Source: Gymnopus androsaceus JB14 (taxonomy: Eukaryota; Basidiomycota; Agaricomycetes; Agaricales; Omphalotaceae). Taken from it: a DNA stretch of 64,000 bases. The notes beneath the pieces were generated by a model. That model was not told where the DNA came from. It saw nothing but the letters and a program-made list of their open reading frames with translations, and made no database searches. Shown piece by piece: positions 55,716-64,000 of this stretch (position 1 is the first letter of the stretch; every line of letters starts with the position of its first letter). The translations under genes were made by a program, and so were the position numbers. Location of the stretch: NCBI GenBank assembly GCA_009733575.1, contig ML769570.1:62001-126000 (forward strand). The letters run 5' to 3'.

Positions 55716-58700
55716 TCAAATCATTAATGTTAAAGATAGGGTCCTCCGATGTATCTCCTCCCTCATCATCCTCGTCTTCATCTTCACCCACATTGCCGTG
55801 TTCAAAAAGCAACCCACCAGCAATCTTGGGGTCAGATGTTGAAAAGCCCACTCGAGTCATGTTCCAGAGATTGCCCTCAGTCACTTGGGAATCTCCAGGT
55901 GTCCGGCGTTTCTCTGTCGACTTTCTAAACGTGTCTTTCACCATCAAAGGTCGCCATTTCACTTCATCAAGCGCTCCAAGTGCATGGAGAGCATCGCGGA
56001 ATAGCATGTAGTCCGCAATGAGGGTCTCCCACTTAGCTTCAATTGAATGAATCTCTTGATTCAAACGCGTATTGGCATCTTGACCTCGAGCATGTTTGAT
56101 CTTGTGCTCGTATGCAGCTGTCAGAGTCTTGCAGGTTGTCTGAAGTGTGTTGATAATGTCACCCAGAGCAACTTCCAGCATCTGGACTTGTTTGTTGCCC
56201 AAACCGAGCAGATGAAACTTCTGACGGTCTGAAGCTGAGAAGTCCGAAGGCAGGAAAAGACATTGATCCTTGGGTTCTTCGGCAGATTGCCCAACAAGTT
56301 GCAGTGCGATGGAACACATAAAACGTGTCTGTTCTTTGTGCCATTTGTCGATACGTGTGGACAGCTTAGTGCAACGAGACCGGACCTCTGTTGTAGGATT
56401 CGCTTTACAAGTTTTGGCTATGCGGCATATACAAGCTCTAGACATATCTAAATTAGCATTGAGTAGAATTGTATAGCACAACACGCACTGTAGTTGAGCA
56501 AGGGCCAGTCCCTCTTGTAGCCATGAAACCGCTGCTCCAACTTTCACGTCTCCTGAGCTAACAGTAATTGTATCTTTTGATGACATCAACCTGTCCACGA
56601 GCGCTTTGAGGATTGGTGCTACAGATATCATTAGATCATATGAATGATAACAAGTTGTCCAAAAGCTCACCTTTCTCATGGTTGTGTTCATATACACTCA
56701 TTACACTCCTTTTATTGCGAGGATCCACATGAGGCGATCTATCCATGGCGCTCCATGCCACTACTCGGGATTCGTTTAGTTCACATAGGCTGATAAAATG
56801 GTTGCGCTTCTCGATGTACTGTTTCTTCGCATGGTTGAGGACCTTAACAAGTTGTCGTGCTGTGAATTTTCTTGTTAGCATCTCCGCTATGCCAGAGGGT
56901 GTAATCACATACCCAAACCAACCGTCTTCCTCCAGTTCCAATCCCCGTAGTGGATAACCAACATATCAATACGATGGCCAGGATTCATCTGCAATACAGA
57001 GGGACCCACGCCATTAAACACTGCCCAGCCATACTCCACCATCTCCGCATGAAAATGGCTGGTACATGGCTTGTAAACATAGCAGTATAGAGGCACGCAT
57101 CCTGGTCCATGATTTTTGATGTGGCATGCAGGTATCAACCACCGTGACTTGTCTATCTGATAAGCAAAACACTTATGGTACTTGTGCCAACATTGTGAGA
57201 TGTTTGGAGTGAGACCGCACATGTTGTCGTAACTCCAGATACAGTTGGGTTCATGACCTTTGTCGAAAATTGCGGCCTCTAAATCGAGCTCCATGGCGAG
57301 GTCTACAAGTGCATGACTGAATGAGAAATGCTCACAGTTAGCACAAAACAAAGTATTTCTGTGTTAGTCTACATACCGTTCCCCGTAGGTCATGTCCACA
57401 CTAGATCTGACAAAGATGTGTTCGCACTGAACATTGATATTTCCAGTAATTCACTGGTTCTTGAACTTTGCATGATTGACACTGTTGGCCACGTTGAGAT
57501 GGTTGCAAGTCATTTTCTGATATGGCAATTAGTCACGATACAATTGATACAAGGGCACGCACCTCCTTCTGCAGCTGCAGAACCGTCTCTAGGTAGTGCT
57601 GATAGCGTTGTTCCGAAGGCATGTAGGCTCTCCCACCAAACAGAGAGACATCATTGGTATTGTTCTTCTTGTCGTAGTTCCTGGTCTTAAAGTTTCCGTC
57701 AACAGTCCTTTTGAGTGAATTTAGGTGACTAGAGCACAGTAAGAGTGAGTATGATACCGAGAATGTTTGTGCAACTTATCAAAGATGAGACGGAGTTCTC
57801 TCCCAACCAGATTCCATATTAACATCTGGCTCTGGACAGGCAGGGCAGTACAGCATGAGATTACCTTTTGGACGATGAGGGAAAAGTTCATTCATGCCGT
57901 CGCTGTGAAGCCTCCCAAATTGCTTCTTGGCTTCCAGCAAGGGCCATATGCGGGTGACAAATATGAATTGTTTGTATGGATCCTAGAGCAGGTTCACTTG
58001 TAAGAATCTCGAAGTGGAAATCAAGTAGGACATACAGGCACATTTCCAGTGAATACATTGTCTGTGAGACGACGTAAAGCACGGATGTAATGATAGGTGG
58101 TGATTTTTGACTGTAAAGTCATAATCTGCCAGTCTTGCAGTAAGTGAAAAGTAAATGCAGTTTGTGGTTCCACGACTGTAGCAGGGAAGAGATCTGCATC
58201 AAAAAGCTGGCGCCATCTGCCATTATCCCCGCACTGACAAGTAGTAATTTTTGTGGCGTGAACACCGTTGAGATCCACGACAGTCATCAGAATGGCCTTC
58301 AAAGCTTTGGGACAATGTTCGCCGTCATGTCCGAGTGGAATGCCATAGTCTGAGTCAAGTAAGACGGATATGTCTTGCCGAACGAAGTAACCTTGCTCAT
58401 GGCTCCAGAATTTGGCCCAGTGAAAAGGGTGATGCTTGTGAGCATTGACCCAGCACGACCGACATAAAGGTGAGAACTGCGTACAGTCCAAGCACCGTAC
58501 TTCACGAATGGCGTTCCCGCATGCACACGGAGTCCCAATGCGAACATCAGCCTCCTTCATCATCAGTAGCTTCGCTGCGACTGGAAATATTTTGCTGTAA
58601 TCAGCGAGGAGCTTCGCGTGCTTGAAATTATTGGTCATAAACAAGGTTAGATCCTCATAATACATTGACGACTCACTTTAGACCGTGTTTCCTCTGAAAA

Positions 58701-59036
58701 GTCTGGTGAAGGCTCTTCATCATCTACTTCCATTGGCTCCGTGGATTAAATGAGCGGAGCCATAGCCTGAGGAGGAGGTGGGTGAGGAGAAGGTTTCTGC
58801 GAGGTACTTGGGGGCCCAATGATAGTCGTTTATGTGGTTGAGCGCGAACCATTCACAAAAGTCATGGTTTGGCGCGGTGCAGAGAGGCTGGCAAACATTT
58901 TGGTGTCCCGCACCATCTGTTTGAGGTGTTTGTTCTTGCTCATGTCGGCTGATGAACAACGTTTGCGTAGACTAGATGAGGGTAAGAGGCAAAGTGGCAC
59001 AGGTTGCACACTGTGGCGAAACCTGAGCTTTGACAA
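55702..59036 (-). CDS. KDZ transposase with CxC2-type cysteine cluster
   Basis: The minus-strand gene starts at MSKLRFRHSVQPVPLCL with a short Pro/Ser-rich region. The cysteine cluster follows: CACGNAIREVRCLDC, FSPLCRSCWVNAHKHHPFHW near 58470-58560 and ATKITTCQCG. This arrangement is the CxC2-like cluster that accompanies Kyakuja-Dileera-Zisupton transposases. The catalytic region contains CIWSYDNMCGLTPNI, then PACHIKNHGPGC, and EMVEYGWAVFNGVGPSVLQ with MNPGHRIDMLVIHYGDWNW (57350-56940). A long helical C-terminal domain ends EDPIFNINDLKYFV at 55702, after an acidic DEDEDDEGGD run. About ten short introns are needed. No stop was found in the exons I followed, but the exon chain at 57.4-58.0 kb is not fully resolved. 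Confidence 0.75.
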
Positions 59037-59124
59037 ATTAGATGAACAATAAAACTTATGACAGTGCTACCCGGTCCAAATTTTTGTCCACCCTGAGCCT
59101 ATCTTCCTCAGACAATGCCAATCC

Positions 59125-59149
59125 TAGATTAAGGTCATTTCGGACCAAT
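59125..59149 (-). promoter_or_regulatory. Shared upstream motif, KDZ gene
   Basis: AGATTAAGGTCATTTCGGAC lies about 90-110 bp upstream of the KDZ start. Close variants precede the other two genes of the cluster at 60669 and 61631. A nearby AGGTCAAAGCG also recurs. Confidence 0.55.
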
Positions 59150-59322
59150 TTGGAGTTCTTGTTTGCTTAAAAGGATAGATCAAAGCGTACTTGTGTAGGT
59201 CAAAGCGTAATTGATAACGAAAAGTCAAAACTAATATTTTACGTAGAAGAGTAATGTACAGTTTACAACGGAAAAAAACGTCAAAAAAAGAACAAGCTTT
59301 CGAACATATTACTCGGTTGAGG

Positions 59323-60522
59323 TCAATTATTGAAAATATGCGGAGCATGAATGTGCCAATCCTTCAATGTAACGTTCGATGGCTTCAAAGCAATAATTGA
59401 ACCATTCCTGACAACAAACGGGGTGTTCCACTTGATCTCCCTCCAAACACCAGTCACCGCAATATATCGGTCAATTGAGCGCGCTGATTTCAACCCAACC
59501 AATTGTTTCTCCAAATATGCCCCCAACGAGATAAAGGAGCCAGGTGCTATACCCAGCTTAACGTCAATTGGGCACAGGTCGCTTTTTGTCTAGAAATCGA
59601 GTCAGTGGGACAGTAGACATGATTTGAAAACAACTGTTTACATCGGTGAAGACATATAAAGTGACGGAGGTTTGCGCCACTGCCTTAGTCCTGAGATGTT
59701 GTTCAACTTCATCCTTATCACTGCTAACAGGTGAACTAGACATTGCCTCAGCAATGAATCTGTCACGCTGAGCATTTGAAGTGGCATCTCGAAGCAGCTT
59801 GCATTTAGGCGCAGGGCTTGAGTCGGCAGGTAAAGAGCTAAGTGTAGCCCGCCGCATCAATACGTTAGAAACGTCAACAATTTCGATGTTGGAGTCACCA
59901 TCATCGTCTGAGATGACCAGTGTTGTCATAGCAGATCTCCTATCACGACTACTGGAAGCCACAGAGTTGGAGGAACGGCTCGAAGGATTGGTGTTCGAAT
60001 GAGATACACTGGCAGCGGAAGTCAAGGAAGATGATCCTTCCTTCTCTTTTGACTTTGAACCTGTCCTCGGAATAGCTCTCAACAGTTCGCAAGCAAGGAG
60101 GAGGCTGAGCAGCTCATCACTGGCTTGCAGATGGCACAATGGAATCCATTGTGGTTCCCATATCAATCGGAACAGCTGGTTAGAACGAAGAACCTATCAA
60201 GAAATCAATCCCTGTAGAGACAAGAACGGCCATTAATACACACCGGGTAGTACAATCGCCCGAGATCAGCGAAGTGTGGATGATCAGAGCTGTTAAAATT
60301 ATCCGTGTCTCCTGTGAACACGAGTGGTTTGAACTTTGCATATTCTCCGTTGCCTAGAACAGGACGCCTGAAAGATTTAGTCAGTCCTGCAGTGCGGCGG
60401 ATGTTGTACAACAGCTGCTGAATATTGTCTCTGTTTGCTCTGCGCTGGGCTGTCTTTGTGGCAGGATTAGGAGTGACATGCGAACGCAAATTTGGGGTCC
60501 GCGGAGTAGCGACTTTAGGCAT
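59323..60522 (-). CDS. KDZ-element companion gene B, function unknown
   Basis: Exon 1 (60522 downward) reads MPKVATPRTPNLRSHVTPN and is basic, with FRRPVLGNGEYAKFKPLVF and DLGRLYYPV. Exon 2 carries LIWEPQWIPLCHLQASDELL, a Ser-rich stretch, and an acidic patch VISDDDGDSNIEIVDV. The last exon contains LGAYLEKQLVGLKSARSIDR and WHIHAPHIFNN to the stop at 59323. The acidic patch resembles SUMO-interacting or chromatin-binding motifs, but this is only a pattern. It lies in the same orientation between the KDZ gene and companion A and shares their upstream motif. No known domain was recognised. Confidence 0.6.
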
Positions 60523-60668
60523 TGGAGAGAGTTGATAGTGAAAATCTAAGTGAGAGCGTTTGATTTGAGTCGAGTGATTGTTTAGATAGCAGAAAAACCT
60601 ACCTGATTACAGCCAGCCCACTTTATAACTCTGCGCAGCACAATATCCAGCCATTGTCATCCTAAGCC

Positions 60669-60691
60669 TTAGTTTAACGTCATTTTGGACG
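60669..60691 (-). promoter_or_regulatory. Shared upstream motif, companion gene B
   Basis: AGTTTAACGTCATTTTGGAC is about 150 bp upstream of the start at 60522. It matches the motifs at 59125 and 61631, and GGTCAAAGC follows nearby. Confidence 0.55.
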
Positions 60692-60844
60692 TTGCATTGT
60701 TCTTGCTAGCCCAAAAAGGTCGGTCAAAGCAGCTATTCTCAGCCACAAAGGGCAATCAAATTTCAAAACAAAACCAATGACAAGATTTTCTAAGGAGATA
60801 AGGAAGCACTTAATTTTGTACATAAGGATAAGTACTACTTCGAA

Positions 60845-61423
60845 TTATAGATATTTATCACCATATAAATCTCCAAATACATCGGGAACTGCATTAACTA
60901 TCCTGATTATCTCTAATTCGTCACAATGACATGTCATCTCTTCCAGGCAGAACCTCTCTCCGAAAATGGTGTAGTAGTCCTCAACCCGATTTTCCCAAAC
61001 GTTGTCGACGACAGAGATAAGCTTGGAAAGAGTCTGCTGGAGGATAGCGTAGCGCCATCGGGTTATATGGCCATCAACAAGAGAGTCTGACGTCGCTTCC
61101 ACTGGGAGAAGTTCGAGAGCCTCCCTTTCGGCGTTGAAATGGTCTACAATCAGCCTCGTCACCGCTGGATTCTTTTCTTTTGCCAAAGGTACCAGCTCTA
61201 CGACTCTGGCACGTGCCGCTATGAAGTTGTCACGAAAAGTGGACTGGTGGGTGTGGTTGATAGGAATGGATGAGATAGACGAAGCGGTGTTATGGAGAGG
61301 AAAGCTTTTGAGACCACCAGCGTCAACCTGTGCAGGAGGCGCGACTCAAGCGGTCACAATCTTTGGTTTATGACCACCAGAGCTCATTTGAGCCGTTTGA
61401 GTTTGACGGGGTTGACGAGACAT
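60845..61423 (-). CDS. KDZ-element companion gene A, function unknown, one in-frame stop
   Basis: The gene starts MSRQPRQTQTAQMSSGGHK at 61423 and reads in one frame to the stop at 60845. A TGA at 61346-61348 interrupts it, after which the same frame continues VAPPAQVDAGGLKSFP. The C-terminal half is helical and acidic: NPAVTRLIVDHFNAEREALE, RYAILQQTLSKLISVVDNVW, RFCLEEMTCHCDELEIIRIV. No domain was recognised. The stop may be an edited or decayed Arg codon. It lies in tandem, same strand, upstream of companion B and the KDZ gene. Confidence 0.6.
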
Positions 61424-61630
61424 AGCTTCTGTCAGATATTACATTAGATAGAATTCTAGGAAGCGAATTGCAAACATACTTGGATAGTTCAGCGTTGGAC
61501 TTGATAGAACGGGGGGAGCTGGTAAATCGAAGGTGAGATGTTATAAGATTTAAAAGGAAACATCACACACCTCCTCATGGATGACTGAACATGCATTGTT
61601 TGCTTACCACACTATTGTTCCACCATTTCG

Positions 61631-61655
61631 TAGTTTAAAGTCATTGCGGACCATG
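61631..61655 (-). promoter_or_regulatory. Shared upstream motif, companion gene A
   Basis: AGTTTAAAGTCATTGCGGAC lies about 210 bp upstream of the start at 61423. It is the third member of the motif set, with the core GTCATT-x2-GGAC constant in all. Confidence 0.55.
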
Positions 61656-62079
61656 TCTCACTCCCTAAAATGGTATCAGTGTGGCAGCTTTGACAATCCT
61701 TTTTCAGTCATTTCATTCAGATAAGGATTCAATTTGAACTACGTATGTAGAATGTTAAGAATTACGACTTGAGAGGAATACAGCTACTACATAAGAAACT
61801 ATGAAGCTCAAAAAAGGACAAAAGGAAAACGAGGAAATCCCAATTGCTAGTGCAATTCTTGGCACATAAAGACCATTCCCGTGTACGAGAATAGTGCTGG
61901 TGGCATTTGATTTCGCTCCAAAGTCTCTGGAGTTAAGCAGTCGGATGAGGGTTCGGTCGAGTGGAAAGGCGGAAAGTCTACTTGACTAAAATGGAAGGAT
62001 TGTTTGTCAGTCGTCGGCAGTGGGATAAGGAGGCAAAAGACCTAATCGAGTACAGTAGAGTACCGTGATATTTGGAGGA
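61656..62079. other. Flank of the KDZ cluster
   Basis: No gene was recognised. I looked here for the outer tip of the KDZ element and found no clear inverted match to the region near 55.5 kb. Confidence 0.35.
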
Positions 62080-62109
62080 GGAAGGAATAGCAGCACTGCG
62101 GTCCGAAGT

Positions 62110-62490
62110 AGATCACCGATACATTGTTAATAAAATGGAAATTTGGAGGATTAGGTCACATACCTTTGCAGTACTCCTTGGCGTTGGCTCCATTGTCGGT
62201 GAGCGGTGTTTGGGGACTTGGGTGCACCAGAATAAAGGATGTGGTCAACGGCACCTCTTGTTACTCTTCGGCGTTGCCTATGGCGTCGTCCAGCGGCGTT
62301 TGGGGACGTTGGGCACACAGGGCACAGCAATGGATTTGCAACTAAAGCGTGTTGTTTAGGGCAAGGGAAATTTAGATGATTAATGGGCTTACCTTCGCAG
62401 CACTCTTCGGCGTCAGCTGTGGCGTCGTCCAGGAGCATTGGTGGACGTTGGACGCACAGGGCGCACGACATGGAAGTAAAGCTGGAAGAG
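62110..62490. repeat. Three tandem units of about 110-125 bp
   Basis: Each unit carries a variant of ACTC-TTCGGCGTTGGCT or ACTCTTCGGCGTCAGCTG, then GGCGTCGTCC, then GCGTTTGGGGACGTTGG and a CACAGGGC-like end. The copies are diverged and no gene was recognised. Confidence 0.6.
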
Positions 62491-62637
62491 ACGAAAGGCT
62501 TACTAATCATTTGGTTGGTGCGGTTACTCTGGCCAAGAAAAAAAACAATGACCTCATGGTTTTTTTTCTCGGCCAGAGTAACCGGGCCAACCCAATGATT
62601 AGTAAGCCTTTTGTCTCTTCCAACTTTTTACTTCCAC
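62471..62637. repeat. Fold-back element of about 167 bp
   Basis: GGAAGTAAAGCTGGAAGAG at the left pairs with CTCTTCCAACTTTTTACTTCC at the right, and GGTTACTCTGGCC pairs with GGCCAGAGTAACC. The loop is about 12 nt. The structure is a near-perfect hairpin. Confidence 0.85.
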
Positions 62638-62960
62638 GTATGTCGGCGCGCGCGCTAGGTAAGTCGTGCTCCCGCTCGTACCTACCGTAGATCACTGTAG
62701 TCAGTATATAAATAAACAAATTGAGAATGGCTCAAAGCCAAATGTTGAATGGAATGGCTGGAAATTCACGTAGAGGCCATGCTCAACGTAGGGAGAACTT
62801 ATGCATTCCATTTTTTCGGCTGTGGACACCGTTCTTCCACTTACTGACATTGTTAAATGTCCCTAGGCCTTATAATTGATCCCTAATAGCCCAACCATTG
62901 CGTAATGATGCTTTGAATTTGGTACGTACATCCATATTTCGCATAACTACTTAACTTGTT

Positions 62961-63885
62961 ATGCAGGCTCATTCATTTATCATTACCAAGGCTGATAAAG
63001 ACAGTGAGGCTGAGGATTTCGAGTCGGACGACGAACATTATGACCAATCTCAACAGCAAGAGGAGGATCTTCGCAGGCAAAAAGCTGAATCCGTACATCT
63101 GCGTGCTCAAAACTACGATCCGTTTGCTGAAATCTGCGATTGTTGGTCACGACAGGAAGCCCAGCCTTGTCCTTTCAAAGGCAATGCTCTCTCCCAGCTA
63201 AACGACTACGGCTCCGACTCTGATTCCGGTACATTTGTACCTCCGACAGCATCTCCTGCCCCCCCTGCTGTAATTTCTTCTGTTTCCGCACCTCCTGCTG
63301 TTCCTCCTGCTTCCGCGGGACCTCCGGGAGCATTTTCTACAGCTCCAGTCGTACTTGCACCACCTTACACTGCTCTTACTCCGTCTTCTCCAAACCACGA
63401 TTGAGAGATGGAGGCGTGGGTGCTCCTTGACAAGTACTTGACTTCTGATTCCGGTCAAGGTGGCCAAGTTCATGCCGCCTTGGAGAAACTCTGCGTTGGA
63501 GCTAAATGGGATGATGTGTGGGGTCGGATTACTGGCATGGAACCGGGTGATGAAGACGCAGCAACTGCTGTCAGGAATGCTTTAGATTCAATAAAACCTA
63601 CAGTCCCTGGTCCTACTTTACTTTCCGATCACGTCGATTCTGCTCATTTGGAAGACCTTGAAGTCGGTGAAGGTGAAGAACTTACCAAGGAGCCGAAGGA
63701 ATTGGCAGAGTATCTGAATAAGTTCTCTGACAGTGTGATGCTAGAAGAATATGGTATCTATTACGTCCAGTGTTGAGTAAGTTTCATAGATTTTTTGACG
63801 TTATAACTGTACTGATAATTTATTCCAAAAGAGAGGGAAGGAATCCGAGATAATGCAGCAAATCCAGCGCGACATTAACAGCTGA
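62961..63885 (+). pseudogene. Spt5-like gene, second copy, with in-frame stops
   Basis: After an acceptor at 62966 the frame reads AHSFIITKADKDSEAEDFES with an acidic run like Spt5 N-termini and RRQKAESVHLRAQNYDPF. A Pro/Ala/Ser-rich stretch follows. After TGA 63402-63404 the same frame continues EMEAWVLLDKYL, KWDDVWGRITGMEP, then EEYGIYYVQC. A second TGA at 63775-63777 precedes an intron, after which RGKESEIMQQIQRDINS resumes the NGN-type segment and soon stops at 63885. It is a paralog of 44928-46896 and shares the W-x8-L and DVW-x6-M-x-P pattern. The first exon (MDSSKLK-like) was not found. Confidence 0.55.
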
Positions 63886-64000
63886 TTCTGCCAGCTTAAT
63901 GCAAAAAATCACGATAAGTGTCGTGGGCCGTTTTGCAAAAGATTCCGATAACTTTTAGCACTGATATTTTGGAAGCATTCACCGAATATTTGGAATAGGT

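Noticed and set aside
1..64000. CRISPR arrays, bacterial operons, rRNA genes
   Set aside because: No regularly spaced identical repeats, no ribosome-binding-site context and no rRNA signature were seen. The introns and gene families are fungal.

Overview
The window looks like a transposon-rich, gene-poor stretch of a mushroom-forming basidiomycete (Agaricomycetes). Genes are split by short GT-AG introns of about 45-60 nt. The recognisable families are typical of that group: Plavaka, Tnp2 and KDZ/CxC2 transposases, DUF6698 and DUF6533 proteins, a fruit-body-type small secreted protein, a NACHT protein and a cytochrome P450. All calls come from reading the sequence; no database search was possible.

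Layout. 1-2915 holds a Plavaka transposase entering from the left edge. 3490-6160 is a scrambled beta-tubulin pseudogene with a small secreted-protein gene sitting inside it. 6305-8049 is a DUF6698 gene. 8050-9554 carries low-complexity repeats, a tRNA-derived SINE-like piece and a tRNA-Leu relic. 9555-22010 contains two copies of an unusual expansin-like (DPBB) plus GH16 beta-glucanase gene, a decayed NACHT gene, and two copies of an unrecognised minus-strand gene that lies head-to-head with GH16. 22490-25745 holds DUF6533 and alcohol dehydrogenase relics.

The main discovery is 27033-51121. Two near-identical inverted repeats of about 613 bp, starting CACTGCGGGG and ending CCCCGCAGTG, enclose 24.1 kb and are flanked by TAA on both sides. 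The flanks are the two halves of a GH16 5' region, and the uninterrupted paralogous site is present in the window near 17471-17500. I read this as a giant CACTA-type transposon inserted just upstream of a third GH16 copy (51122-53184). Inside it are a Tnp2-type transposase gene with four exon-aligned SAP-like modules, a C2H2 factor, a truncated Ty3/gypsy pol, two fold-back elements, relics of an S9 peptidase, P450 and Hsp90, an Spt5-like NGN protein, and a Zn2Cys6 fragment.

Right of it, 53196-55111 contains a TIR fragment abutting a DDE_3 transposase relic that is itself interrupted by a hAT-like MITE. 55525-61660 is a KDZ transposon with three minus-strand genes that share an upstream sequence motif. 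The window ends with tandem repeats, a fold-back element and a second Spt5-like gene.

Nearly every gene here belongs to, or has been damaged by, mobile elements. The best candidates for intact function are the secreted protein at 5110, the KDZ trio, the Tnp2 gene and the minus-strand gene at 20426-21575.
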